Below are positions 8,862-17,390 of a DNA stretch of 61,078 nucleotides, piece by piece. The notes below the pieces were generated by a model. That model was not told the origin of the DNA. It did not search any database and worked only from the letters and a program-made list of their open reading frames with translations. The position numbers and the translations under genes are program-made. The stretch covers positions 1 through 61,078 of the IMG/VR virus record IMGVR_UViG_3300036979_000267. One strand, written 5' to 3'. Position 1 is the stretch's first letter. Each line of letters opens with the position of its first letter. Origin of the DNA: a virus.

Positions 8862-9256
8862 TTGTCGGCCTTTCCGTCGAGGCCCGTATGGATGGCCTGC
8901 ATTAGTTCGATGTGCCGCTGCGTGCTTTGTTGGGAGTGGATATTGAGTGCGTCGCGGAAGGCAGCCCGGTCCTTTTCTGCGTTCTCAAACAACTTCTCGA
9001 TATGCGTGTTTAGCTTGTCAATGCGTTTGCCGTGCTCAGTGCGGACTTCATCGACCTTCTCGTCCACACGCACCATTACCTTGTCATTCAAGGTAGAGTA
9101 CCCGCTCGATTGGTTAGTCCGCAAAGTTTCCTGTGTAGATCGCAGCATGTCGTGCTCCTTCTCATTGCGGTTCCATGCCCAAGCGATAAGACCCATCACA
9201 GGTGCCCACAGCCATTTCAGAATGAAGTCGAAGATGTCGTTATCTGGTGGAGTCAC
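8858..9256 (-). CDS. Membrane-anchored coiled-coil protein of the lysis cassette
   Basis: The 132-residue protein has one N-terminal transmembrane segment (about residues 10-27) followed by a long charged coiled coil (about 30-125). The layout resembles an inner-membrane spanin or a holin accessory protein. It overlaps the holin-like gene downstream and the next membrane protein upstream by 4 bases each. No outer-membrane spanin lipoprotein was recognised beside it, so the spanin reading is tentative. Confidence 0.5.
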   Translation of the reverse strand: MTPPDNDIFDFILKWLWAPVMGLIAWAWNRNEKEHDMLRSTQETLRTNQSSGYSTLNDKVMVRVDEKVDEVRTEHGKRIDKLNTHIEKLFENAEKDRAAFRDALNIHSQQSTQRHIELMQAIHTGLDGKADK

Positions 9257-9555
9257 AGTACGGCCTTGATGTGTGGGGATTTGGTAACCCGATTGATTTT
9301 TAATGCAATCTGGCGCATGAGATTGTAGTCTGGGTCGAAGCTGTTGAACGGATGTGCCAAGCGCTCCAGCGTGTCGCTCACAGTGAACTCACCCGCCTTC
9401 GGCCAACCACCGGTGACCAGCGCCCATGTGGTGTGCGCAATGATGATGTCCACGAACCAAGCAACGATGGCGATGGGGGCCAAGTACCAGTATCGCTTGG
9501 GATTGTCCGCGCAAGCCACCGCAGGCCGCAGGAGGAGGATCAATAGGTCGATCAT
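9253..9555 (-). CDS. Small integral membrane protein
   Basis: The 100-residue protein has a hydrophobic start (MIDLLILLLRPAVACA) and a second membrane segment (YLAPIAIVAWFVDIIIAHTTWALV), followed by a soluble tail. Proteins with this layout commonly sit beside phage holins. Function is not known; it could be a second holin or a holin regulator. Confidence 0.55.
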   Translation of the reverse strand: MIDLLILLLRPAVACADNPKRYWYLAPIAIVAWFVDIIIAHTTWALVTGGWPKAGEFTVSDTLERLAHPFNSFDPDYNLMRQIALKINRVTKSPHIKAVL

Positions 9556-9821
9556 GGCTTTGGATACTGCGCCTTAACCGCTAGGCAGGCATCCTTGTAC
9601 GCCTGCACTTGTGCCATATCATCTTTGGCCAAACCGTCGAGTAATTCCGTAATCGGTGGGTATGCCGCCCGACGCAGATCGGCGTACGTTGGCGCGGGTG
9701 GGGCCGGGCGCAGGGCTTCGGCCTCCTCGTCCGTAATCGGAACCGACCCCGGGGGCAGAAGGTGCTCGAACCCCGCAGCGTCGAGGTAGTGGAGAGAATT
9801 GTCGGGGGCTTTGTAACGCAT
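9552..9821 (-). CDS. Small conserved phage protein, tail-fibre-associated
   Basis: The 89-residue protein starts RYKAPDNSLHYLD and includes an acidic segment (ITDEEAEALR) then AAYPPITELLDGLAKDD and a C-terminal AVKAQYPKP. The AYPPxxELLDGL pattern is widely seen in short proteins encoded next to phage tail fibres, often described as tail-fibre assembly or XkdW-like. It lies between the fibre gene and the lysis genes. Assignment to assembly is inferred. Confidence 0.55.
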   Translation of the reverse strand: MRYKAPDNSLHYLDAAGFEHLLPPGSVPITDEEAEALRPAPPAPTYADLRRAAYPPITELLDGLAKDDMAQVQAYKDACLAVKAQYPKP

Positions 9822-9830
9822 TACGTTTCC

Positions 9831-11147
9831 TTATCGAAGTTCGGCCCATGTTGAAATTGCGGCTGAGTAGGTGACCACATAAGACGCACCAATAGGCACT
9901 ACAAAAGTAATGCCCCGCTGTTCTGCGTTACTCGCTGTACCACCAACTACAGAAATTCCGTTCACTACAGCACCATAACTGCCAGACGTTGCACATCCAC
10001 CGTTTACACCGACCTCGATGGGTTTTCCCGTTGTATTGTAGTAGGTTGTGCCAGATGTTCGACTACCTGTCACGTTCTGCCAAGTCTGCCCGTACCCAAG
10101 GCCGGAAGGCCCGGAGTGTGTCATCCACCCGGCACCACTGTAGTTGATAAGCGTCAGGGAATCTCCCAGCCCCATAGCGACAAGAGAGGTAGTTGTCGAG
10201 GTACCATTCGCGTACAGTATCTGACTCCCCTGTGTGGCTATGGTTATGGTACCAGCCGTATGGCAATAAAGCGTTATGACCTTGCCAATATTTGCAACAT
10301 CCGCGACGGGCAACGTCAACGTCATCGTCCCAGACACATAGAAGTGTTTGTTGTAATCTGCGGATGACAGGGTGGTATTCGCGGAAAAACCTGTCCCGGC
10401 GGAATATCGCGTATCGCCTGATCCCCAAGTAGGTGGCGCGTCGCCATTGGATTTCAGTACCTGCCCGGCCGTTCCGTAGTTGGCCCCACCGATACCCCAA
10501 GCCCCTGTAGTATTAATCCGAAATCTCTCCGAGCCGTTCGTATGGAACGCCATGGGAAGGTAAGTGCCGGTTCCAACAATCCCCGCCTCAAGAGTCGATA
10601 GCGTTCCGTTAACGCCGACATATGTGTATGAAGCGTTTGTCGCCCCGGAGGAGTTCAGAAACACTGCCCCGGCCGTCGGGCTCGTCCCGTTTGGGATAAC
10701 CCCTACTTGTGTGTATCCGTTTAGGGTGCTGCTCTGGAAACTTACCCGGTTGGCGACTGTTGTGTTGCTGAAGTCGCCAGTAATGCGGTTGCCGGTACCC
10801 GTAAAAATTAGGTCTTCCGGGTATGTTCCGGCCACTGCTGCAGCCATGACATCTGTAATCGCTGCCGCATTAAATCGCAGCGCGAAGGTGTCCCCAGCGT
10901 TCCACGCCGCTGCAGTGGTACCGTCTTGCGCGCGCGCAACTGTGAGGGTATCCCCTGTACGCGCGGTAACTTTTACAATCTCTCGTACCAGCGCAGCGTT
11001 CTCAATCGTGGCGTAAAAATACTCCCCCGCGGTGAGCGCGGGAAACAATGCCCCAGAGGCCCCGGTGATGGTGATGGTCGTTGCCCCGGTGGAAATTCCC
11101 ACCGTCAGTTTGGACCGTGCGAAGTTGGTGAATTTGATATTTGCCAT
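9831..11147 (-). CDS. Tail fibre protein
   Basis: The 438-residue protein is almost entirely Ser/Thr/Gly/Asn-rich beta structure. An N-terminal domain (about 1-110) with repeats such as TITITGASGALFP resembles virion-attachment domains. The middle has the HTNGSERFRINTTGAWGIG pattern that recurs in many phage fibres. The C-terminal part is a possible receptor-binding head. It is the last of a run of fibre-type genes before the lysis cassette. Confidence 0.75.
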   Translation of the reverse strand: MANIKFTNFARSKLTVGISTGATTITITGASGALFPALTAGEYFYATIENAALVREIVKVTARTGDTLTVARAQDGTTAAAWNAGDTFALRFNAAAITDVMAAAVAGTYPEDLIFTGTGNRITGDFSNTTVANRVSFQSSTLNGYTQVGVIPNGTSPTAGAVFLNSSGATNASYTYVGVNGTLSTLEAGIVGTGTYLPMAFHTNGSERFRINTTGAWGIGGANYGTAGQVLKSNGDAPPTWGSGDTRYSAGTGFSANTTLSSADYNKHFYVSGTMTLTLPVADVANIGKVITLYCHTAGTITIATQGSQILYANGTSTTTSLVAMGLGDSLTLINYSGAGWMTHSGPSGLGYGQTWQNVTGSRTSGTTYYNTTGKPIEVGVNGGCATSGSYGAVVNGISVVGGTASNAEQRGITFVVPIGASYVVTYSAAISTWAELR

Positions 11148-11155
11148 GTGTTACC

Positions 11156-11848
11156 TTACGCGAACGGCCGCATCTGCACGGCTTGACTATCAGTATTGTA
11201 TTCTTGCCCAGCCCGGATTGTGGCTTGGGAAAGTAAGTATGTCCACTGTTTGCCGTGGTAATCCGCCAGTTTGGGGTTAGACCAACTGCGTTCCGGCATG
11301 GCCATTAGCTCGTGTAACGTGCCGTGAAACAGTTCGCGTTGAAACTCGGCATAAAGCCATGTGGGCAACTCGGTCGCTGAGGTCGTCGGGCGCATGTACG
11401 CCTTGATGTAGACACTGCCTACGGCGTCGGGAACCGGCACAAACGAGGCATAGCCCGTCATGTTGGTGGTGATGAACTGCGGCCGTCCAGCGTCGTCCTG
11501 CGGCCACGAGGGGTGCCCCGCGCGAACGGCTTTGTATGGCTTCCACGTAATCGGGGTCTTCTTCCCCTCGGAGTCGATCAGATAAGCGTCAAAAATGTCA
11601 ATCACCTCTGCATAACTTACAGCGGATACAAGTTCGTATGTGGGCTCGGCAATCACTAGGGATAGCGGGATCAGGTCCAACGTCCACACCCTCCCGCGCT
11701 GGCACAGGTCAGTAGCCATTTTGCGCACTGTGCGTTCAATGGCAAGGTCTGGGCAGCCGGGTAGGAACGCGGAAAACTCTGGCGTCACCGTGGAAAAACT
11801 GGTGGTGGGGATTGCCGCGGATACCGCGGGGGTGATGATGATGGGCAT
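11156..11848 (-). CDS. Phage adaptor-like or tail-associated protein
   Basis: The 230-residue protein starts MPIIITPAVSAAIPTT and has a mixed alpha/beta body with ITWKPYKAVRAGHPSWP and a C-terminal helix around FQRELFHGTLHELM. The pattern of an N-terminal helical part followed by an annotated value or state-like beta segment resembles gp6-type adaptor proteins that plug onto the portal, but it is encoded among fibre genes. Function is uncertain. Confidence 0.5.
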   Translation of the reverse strand: MPIIITPAVSAAIPTTSFSTVTPEFSAFLPGCPDLAIERTVRKMATDLCQRGRVWTLDLIPLSLVIAEPTYELVSAVSYAEVIDIFDAYLIDSEGKKTPITWKPYKAVRAGHPSWPQDDAGRPQFITTNMTGYASFVPVPDAVGSVYIKAYMRPTTSATELPTWLYAEFQRELFHGTLHELMAMPERSWSNPKLADYHGKQWTYLLSQATIRAGQEYNTDSQAVQMRPFA

Positions 11849-11849
11849 G

Positions 11850-12320
11850 CTAATTCTCCTCGCCAGTGGATTCGACCCATGTACCTTCGCGCACAGCCTT
11901 GATCTTTAGGTCGAGCGCCTTGACGCGCTGGTAGCCGAAGTTTGTAGCCAAGGACTCCGCAGGGATGCTGGACTCTAGGAACAGCAGCATGAACTCGCGG
12001 GTGGCACGGGGCAGTAATGTCTCGCGTTCTAGCTGGGCGACGCGGGCATTTATCGCGGAGAGCTTAATAGCCGCGACTACCTCCGGGTCTTTGGGCGTAT
12101 TGATGATGGTGCGAACTGCACCCACCAAAATATCGCTCACCCAGAAGTACCGGCTGTCTTCCGGCGTTCCCACGGTGATTACTTCCTCCAGCCCAAGATC
12201 AATTTTATCCTGTGGAGTAGACAGGTTCAACCAGTTGGCCGGGTATTGGGTGTCTGCAATGGTGAAGGGGTTGCCCTCGGAGAGATGCCGCGCAGAGGCG
12301 GCGTGGTAGTAGGTTGTCAT
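11850..12320 (-). CDS. Hypothetical fibre-cluster protein
   Basis: The 156-residue protein has an N-terminal beta-type part and a helical C-terminus (residues about 80-150). It overlaps the lectin-like gene upstream by 4 bases and ends 1 base before the next gene. No family was recognised. Its position among fibre genes suggests a fibre chaperone or connector. Confidence 0.5.
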   Translation of the reverse strand: MTTYYHAASARHLSEGNPFTIADTQYPANWLNLSTPQDKIDLGLEEVITVGTPEDSRYFWVSDILVGAVRTIINTPKDPEVVAAIKLSAINARVAQLERETLLPRATREFMLLFLESSIPAESLATNFGYQRVKALDLKIKAVREGTWVESTGEEN

Positions 12321-13687
12321 GGGTTAGCCTTGGCAAGTTGTTTGCGGAATGCGGATTTGCTGGCGGGCGTCAGCACTGTGGCGGTCCAAGTGTTTGTGCC
12401 AGCAGCGTTGTAGCTGGCCGAGGCCGTGCGCAGCTTGAAACCGTTGGCGAGCTTGTCTGCGTGTGTGCCAAACGTCACAGCGTTGCCGTTAATGGTCAGA
12501 GTCTCGGGCGCTCCGTTCATCCACACGAAGGGGCCATCTGCCAGAGCATTACCCGTGAAGCTGCCAGAGGTGGTGACGGTATCGCTGGTCAGGTTGCCCG
12601 TGTGCAGGAGTTGATACCCCGGTGTAATTGCGTTGGTGAACGGGCGCTGCCCGAAGTTGTAATCGCCAGCCGCAGAAGGGAACGCAGCCGGTGGCGTCCA
12701 ATTCTTGGTCACGCCGCTGATCTCAAAATACCAATTGCCCAAAGTTGGGATGATGGTGGGTAAATCAGTCGTTCCTGAAGCGGTTAGATTTCCATTAGTA
12801 AGCGTTGACGCCGTAGGAGAAAGCGGATTCAACGTGGCGTAATTCCCCCGCCCATTACCCCCATCAGAGTAGCGCGTAGGCACATCCAGCATGGAGTCGT
12901 AGGTTTCCCCGGCTGTGATGCTGATACCTGCGGGTGTCCAGTTGTTTGCGTTACCAGACCTGTCAAGACACAGGTTGGCCGTGCTGCTTGGGTCAGAGAA
13001 GTCGAGGTAAAAGCCGTTGGTTCCGTATGTTCCCGCGTAGGCGATGGGCGACCACTGGCCGGTCGCAGGGTCAGTCATACCGAAACTGGCGGGGGTCAGG
13101 GCTTGGCCGTCTACGAAGTTGACCTCGGAGAGGTAGCCGTCGAGGTGAGACCACACCGCGCCGTTATCGACTGCGCCCATCCGATGAATGTAGCTGGAGG
13201 AATTTACGGCCAACTCGTCATTCTGAGCCGTGTTGAGCGTGTTGGTAGAGAACGAAGTTATTCGTATGCCGTTTACATACAGCTTGAATCTGTCCTCCGC
13301 AGCCGCCAATGTTGTGTTCGTAGCAACCAGTACATGATACCAAGCGGACGGGTCGCGGTACGTCGCCGTAGTAACCTTGTCACTCCGTATGGCGTAATCC
13401 CAAAAGTCTGTAATTCTTAGAGCTGACTCCTCCGTGAACGAAAAATGCACCTGATTTATGGCGTCTCCAATCGACGGCAATGCGTAGAACAGGGTGTGCC
13501 ATTTCAACTTGCCCCGCTTCGCCCACCCACTCCACGTCCACGTTCTGCGGTCCCCCAGAATTGAAGCCGTTCTCTCAAGGTACGCTGTTGCGCTTGCACG
13601 AAAACGCAGGCTGCGCTTGATCTGGTACTCGGTACTCCCTCCTGCGCTACTCTCCAGCAACAATGGCGATGCGCTACCGGGGATCAT
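12317..13687 (-). CDS. Lectin-like (concanavalin/LamG-type) tail protein
   Basis: The 456-residue protein contains an N-terminal LamG/laminin-G-like jelly roll at about residues 30-190: the pattern WTWSGWAKRGK, WYHVLVATNTT and KLYVNGIRI followed by YLSEVNFVDGQ is typical of concanavalin-like domains in phage tail spikes. Later segments (NWYFEISG and PGYQLLHTGN) resemble a second sugar-binding beta sandwich. It probably contributes to host surface binding. It overlaps its neighbours by 4 bases on both sides. Confidence 0.75.
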   Translation of the reverse strand: MIPGSASPLLLESSAGGSTEYQIKRSLRFRASATAYLERTASILGDRRTWTWSGWAKRGKLKWHTLFYALPSIGDAINQVHFSFTEESALRITDFWDYAIRSDKVTTATYRDPSAWYHVLVATNTTLAAAEDRFKLYVNGIRITSFSTNTLNTAQNDELAVNSSSYIHRMGAVDNGAVWSHLDGYLSEVNFVDGQALTPASFGMTDPATGQWSPIAYAGTYGTNGFYLDFSDPSSTANLCLDRSGNANNWTPAGISITAGETYDSMLDVPTRYSDGGNGRGNYATLNPLSPTASTLTNGNLTASGTTDLPTIIPTLGNWYFEISGVTKNWTPPAAFPSAAGDYNFGQRPFTNAITPGYQLLHTGNLTSDTVTTSGSFTGNALADGPFVWMNGAPETLTINGNAVTFGTHADKLANGFKLRTASASYNAAGTNTWTATVLTPASKSAFRKQLAKANP

Positions 13688-15009
13688 TTCACGTCCCCTA
13701 TCAGTTTGGTCGTGATGCGCGTGGCGCTCTCGACGTAGTACACCAGCACATCCACGGCATTGGCAGTTGTGGTCAGCGAGGGTGCTGTACCCGCCGCAAA
13801 CTTCCAGTAACTGCCATATGCCAGCGTGCGTGAGCCAGTGGCGTCCTGTGTGATGACGATGGAGCCGGACTGCCCTGCCACAACATTGGTCGGGTTCGCC
13901 AGTGTGCGGTTGCCCCCGATGGTGAGCCTGAAGTTATTGCCGAGCGCGAGGTTGGTGGCGACGCTTGCTGCATCCGTCAGGGCCACCGGCGTGCCGCGTT
14001 GGGCCGCAGTGAAAGATTGTGGTACACCCGTGTCGCTCGTGCTACTATTTTTCCACAGCCCGGTGGCCGCGTCATACTGCAAAAGTTGCTTGTTTACCGG
14101 AGTTGTAATCAGCACGTCGTGCAGTTCGCCGATCTCGAACCCATTTTGGACGTGCACGAAGATAGAGCCGTTGCTGGGGTTGCTGATAACGCACCAGCCC
14201 AGAAGTACACCATGGTTGGGCGCCGTGGGTCGCACGTTGGTAACCGCGCCTGCCGTCGATGCCGATAGCCACAACGCATCGCCTTCGGCGAACGCAGCGG
14301 TGTTCACGTCACGCAGAAGGCCGGACGTAGTAGCGAAGCCCTCAGCATTGTTGCCTATGGGTTCCGCCACGAGTGCGAAGGTGCGGCTGGATGTCGCGTC
14401 GGACGTGGCCAATGCCAGCGCCGCACTCAGGCGCTGCCCCTGTGCCCCAATGACGTAGACCGCCTGCATCTTGGTAAACGCCACACCGGTCTTGTTGATG
14501 ATGTGTGTGACGCTCTCCTGCCCCACCTGCAACGTGACATTGCCGCCCTTGAGGCGCAAGTCAGCAGTGCCGTCCGTGTCGTTCCATGTGAACCGCCCCA
14601 CTGCGTTGGCCGCCGGGGCGGTGGTAGAAAGCTGCACCCCGGTGAATCCGCCCAGCGCGGGGGTCGTGCCCCCGATGGGAGTGCTATCCATGGTACATAG
14701 GGTAATCCCTACCCCAGTGATGTCGTCGTCCACCAAATCCGTTGGGTCCTCAAAGAGGACATCGGTAAGTACCGCCGAGTTGTACCCGACCTTGGCTACA
14801 GTAATGTCGTAGCGCCCGTCCGCCGCGTAAAACTCAATCAGGCCAGTGATACTGCTCTGAAAGGGGTTTGTCTTGGCTAAACCTGCGTTGGTGCTGTATA
14901 TGCTGGCCAGTGTGGCCGTACCAGCGAGCGTAACGGTGACGGTGGCGGTGGACAATACCTCCAGCGCGCTGCCATTGGTAGTGGCTACAAAGTCGGAATA
15001 TTTTCTCAT
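13684..15009 (-). CDS. Tail fibre or spike protein
   Basis: The 441-residue protein starts MRKYSDFVATTNGSALEVLS, with a first domain (about 1-85) like the carboxypeptidase-regulatory-type fold often used to anchor fibres (FYAADGRYDITVAKVGYN). The rest is Thr/Ala/Gly-rich beta, including a repeated NRTLANPTN-type strand turn near the C-terminus, common in phage fibres. It directly follows the adaptor gene in transcription order, so it may be the virion-proximal part of the fibre. Confidence 0.7.
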   Translation of the reverse strand: MRKYSDFVATTNGSALEVLSTATVTVTLAGTATLASIYSTNAGLAKTNPFQSSITGLIEFYAADGRYDITVAKVGYNSAVLTDVLFEDPTDLVDDDITGVGITLCTMDSTPIGGTTPALGGFTGVQLSTTAPAANAVGRFTWNDTDGTADLRLKGGNVTLQVGQESVTHIINKTGVAFTKMQAVYVIGAQGQRLSAALALATSDATSSRTFALVAEPIGNNAEGFATTSGLLRDVNTAAFAEGDALWLSASTAGAVTNVRPTAPNHGVLLGWCVISNPSNGSIFVHVQNGFEIGELHDVLITTPVNKQLLQYDAATGLWKNSSTSDTGVPQSFTAAQRGTPVALTDAASVATNLALGNNFRLTIGGNRTLANPTNVVAGQSGSIVITQDATGSRTLAYGSYWKFAAGTAPSLTTTANAVDVLVYYVESATRITTKLIGDVK

Positions 15010-15653
15010 TGGATTACCTCTTCAGGGGGTAGTCCGGCGGTGCCCACATCGGTAATGCGCCGGGAAGTCAGGCCAGCAGACAAGCCGGACATAAAGGAGT
15101 CTTGGTGCATCTTGGCGCTGCCGGATTCCACATGCTCGGCGTCGATAGACTCCATAAGCCACACGGTGCCGTCTGTGATGACGGGGGAGTACACGTCCTG
15201 CATCACGATGGTGTCCGTGTAGGTCAGGGTAGCCGGGCAGCGCGCATATGTGATGGTGAGCGTGTCTACCGCGGTGGCCGCCGGGTACACATAGAAACGG
15301 TTGGGGTCTCGGGGGTATCGCATCCAGTTGATTGCTGGCCCGGACGCGAGGGCTTCCCACGTGGGCACCATCATGTCCAGCACCTCCTGAGATACTTCCT
15401 TGATCGCCCGACCGTTCGTGTTGGACAGCGCATCCAGAAGGCGAATGGAGTCGGTGGGGGCAGTCTGTAGGCTGCCCGCCGCACAGGTGAGAGACTCCAC
15501 AACGACAAAAAGGTCAGGGCGCAGGATGGCCGCGCGGCGCATGACTTGGTTCAGCTTGCGGACGATAAACCCATCGCTGTAACGATACGGGATCACGGTA
15601 TCCTGTATCTCGTCACGAACGTCCGCGACTATCTCAGCGACGGTAAAGCTCAT
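15006..15653 (-). CDS. Head-tail adaptor protein (P22 gp4/DUF6682-like)
   Basis: The 215-residue protein starts MSFTVAEIVADVRDEIQDT, with a YRYSDGFIVRKLNQVMRRAAILRPDLF segment split across two helices. The pattern of regularly spaced helices, a substrate-independent beta hairpin (NRFYVYPAATAV) and a C-terminal helix with HVESGSAKMHQDSF is typical of phage adaptor proteins that bind under the portal. It overlaps the following fibre gene by 4 bases. Assignment by pattern recognition. Confidence 0.7.
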   Translation of the reverse strand: MSFTVAEIVADVRDEIQDTVIPYRYSDGFIVRKLNQVMRRAAILRPDLFVVVESLTCAAGSLQTAPTDSIRLLDALSNTNGRAIKEVSQEVLDMMVPTWEALASGPAINWMRYPRDPNRFYVYPAATAVDTLTITYARCPATLTYTDTIVMQDVYSPVITDGTVWLMESIDAEHVESGSAKMHQDSFMSGLSAGLTSRRITDVGTAGLPPEEVIQ

Positions 15654-15868
15654 GGCAGGCCTCGGCTCGCTTCTTCGGAGATCATGGCGTCATCAACAGC
15701 TACGACTTCTGCCTTGGGCTTCGCCCGGCGGGGCGCGCGGACCTCAGGGTCAGGAATTACCCGGGCCTCCACATTGATAATTTCCTCGAAGTCTGGGCGT
15801 TGCGCAAATACGTCTTGGTACACGTACAGGACGCCGGAGGGGATGTGTCGAAGCATTCGGTCAGCCAT
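15650..15868 (-). CDS. Small structural protein (72 aa)
   Basis: The start chosen is the ATG at 15868, which has GGAG ten bases upstream; the longer frame back to 15904 would read through a terminator hairpin. The product starts MADRMLRHIPSGVLYVYQD and has a basic middle (RAPRRAKPK) and acidic C-terminus. The opening resembles small head-completion-region proteins. It overlaps the adaptor gene by 4 bases. Confidence 0.6.
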   Translation of the reverse strand: MADRMLRHIPSGVLYVYQDVFAQRPDFEEIINVEARVIPDPEVRAPRRAKPKAEVVAVDDAMISEEASRGLP

Positions 15869-15884
15869 GCGGGTCTCCAAAAGA

Positions 15885-15910
15885 AAAGGGGTGCCGTTGG
15901 GCACCCCTTT
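15885..15910 (-). terminator. Rho-independent terminator, probably bidirectional
   Basis: A perfect 8-bp stem GGGGTGCC/GGCACCCC with a 4-base loop is flanked by AAA and TTT, extending the stem to 11 bp. On the minus strand it is followed by TTTTCTTTT. It lies between the 155-residue head protein and the small structural gene, so it separates head from tail transcription. Confidence 0.85.
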
Positions 15911-15932
15911 ATTCTACGCCGGTTTTACGCGG

Positions 15933-16400
15933 TTAGGTAGCGGAGGCAGCTTCCAAGATGCGGCCGAACACGCGGACGCGATACTTGCCTGCGCCTGCGC
16001 CGCCAGTCAGCACTTGCAACTTGATAAATCCAGAAGCAGTGGTGTTGATCAGCGAGTTAGCCGCAGTAGCCAGTTTCACCAGCTTGGTACCCGCAGCAGC
16101 GTCAGCAGCCCATGCGGTCAGACCCGTGACGGCCGTACCGGCCGCAGCAGCGGCGCCAAGGGTGATACTGAATGTGGACGAAGCAGTACCAGCCTTGACG
16201 GTGGTAATGGCAGCGCCCTCAATGACGACGCCCGCGTATGCTGGGAACTCGAACAGGTCAGCAGTGTCGTTGGCCACGGTCGAACGCTTGCTGCCGTCAA
16301 ACTCATACTCGACGTAGAAGGTGCCGGGAGTGCCTTCAAAGTCGGTGCCAGCGGGGTTGATGCCCACGGTGCGCAGTTGCGCGATTGTGTAATTTGCCAT
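15933..16400 (-). CDS. Probable head decoration or fibre protein
   Basis: The 155-residue protein starts MANYTIAQLRTVGINPAG, is Ala/Thr/Gly-rich and beta-strand-like, and has no enzymatic motif. It has an AAGGAA-type ribosome site and its own terminator on each side. Being placed just after the major capsid gene with a separate hairpin upstream and downstream fits an abundant decoration protein. Role inferred from position and composition. Confidence 0.6.
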   Translation of the reverse strand: MANYTIAQLRTVGINPAGTDFEGTPGTFYVEYEFDGSKRSTVANDTADLFEFPAYAGVVIEGAAITTVKAGTASSTFSITLGAAAAAGTAVTGLTAWAADAAAGTKLVKLATAANSLINTTASGFIKLQVLTGGAGAGKYRVRVFGRILEAASAT

Positions 16401-16430
16401 GATGATTCCTTGAAAAAATGAACGTCAGAA

Positions 16431-16448
16431 AATGGGCCGAAGCCCATT
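16431..16448 (-). terminator. Terminator with TTCG tetraloop after the capsid gene
   Basis: On the minus strand, a 7-bp stem AATGGGC/GCCCATT encloses a TTCG loop and is followed by TTC. The UUCG tetraloop is unusually stable in RNA. The hairpin begins 4 bases after the major capsid stop codon and may be a partial terminator that tunes capsid relative to downstream expression. Confidence 0.8.
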
Positions 16449-16452
16449 CACT

Positions 16453-17370
16453 TCATTGACGGACGTAAAGGCGGGCCAGAGCCTCACCCTTGACCACTTT
16501 GTATCCGTACACCTGCAGGCCGCGGATGATGTTTCCGAAGGTGGATTCCGCACGGAGGCTTTCCATCTCGGTCATCTGCGAAGCGAATGTCAGACCCATC
16601 TTGTGGCCAGCAACGACGCTGAAGCACTTGAACGTGGAATCAGTCACGCTGTTCAGGTTGTGGCTGGAGTACAGGGTGAAGCGGTCGATCATGCCCAGAC
16701 GACCATTGCGCAGAACAGAAGAACTGTCGCCGGTCAGGGAAGCGTCCTTCAGGTCGGACTTCTTGATCATGCCTGCCATCCATGCAGGGATAACCATGAA
16801 GCGGCCAGACTCAGGACAGTTGGCTTCGTCCAACACGGTACCAGCGTCCACCAACAAGTCCAACACGTTGGTCTTGGTAACCTGCACTGGGGAACCAGTG
16901 GCGCCGAGGTTGATCGACTGGCTGATACGGCCTGCGGCAGTGCCGAGGTTGGTAGCAGCGATATCGGGCAACATGCCAGTCAGGATTTTGGCGTCGATCT
17001 GGATTTTCATCTTTTCAGATGCGTCCTTCGACCATGCGTCCATCAAGGCGATGTCTGACTGCACTTTGTCCACGTCTTCTTCGATGCAAGCGAAGTATTC
17101 GCCTTGGTCGATTTCCAGCGTGATCTTCGGCTTGTCAGGGCGTTCGACGGTCAGGTTCATACCTTTCTGGTATGGGCGGATGGTGACTTCAGGTGTCAGA
17201 CGAATCTGGACCTTGTCGCCGTGGGCCTTGATCTCGCCTTCGTAGTCAGTGTTCGAGATTGCTGCGAGCACGGTGGCGTCGTAGAAGTTCTCGATCAGTT
17301 TGGAAGACCAGATTTCTGGGATGAAATTGCCGGAGTAGTTTGCACCACCGGCTGCTACAGGAAATGGCAT
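16453..17370 (-). CDS. Major capsid protein
   Basis: The 305-residue protein starts MPFPVAAGGANYSGNFIPEIW and has the segments expected of HK97-fold capsid proteins: an N-terminal arm, WSSKLIENFYDATVLAAISN, a Lys/Thr-rich beta region (VQIRLTPEVTIRPYQ), DVDKVQSDIALMDAWSKDASEKM (spine-helix-like), and RFMVIPAWMAGMIKKSDLKDASL. It is preceded by the scaffold gene and followed by a strong hairpin, the classic arrangement for the most abundant virion protein. Length is typical of small T=7 capsid subunits. Confidence 0.88.
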   Translation of the reverse strand: MPFPVAAGGANYSGNFIPEIWSSKLIENFYDATVLAAISNTDYEGEIKAHGDKVQIRLTPEVTIRPYQKGMNLTVERPDKPKITLEIDQGEYFACIEEDVDKVQSDIALMDAWSKDASEKMKIQIDAKILTGMLPDIAATNLGTAAGRISQSINLGATGSPVQVTKTNVLDLLVDAGTVLDEANCPESGRFMVIPAWMAGMIKKSDLKDASLTGDSSSVLRNGRLGMIDRFTLYSSHNLNSVTDSTFKCFSVVAGHKMGLTFASQMTEMESLRAESTFGNIIRGLQVYGYKVVKGEALARLYVRQ

Positions 17371-17390
17371 CTGAATTACCTCTTAAAAAG

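Noticed and set aside
9831-15009. Diversity-generating retroelement acting on fibre genes
   Set aside because: No reverse transcriptase gene and no template/variable repeat pair were seen near the fibre genes.
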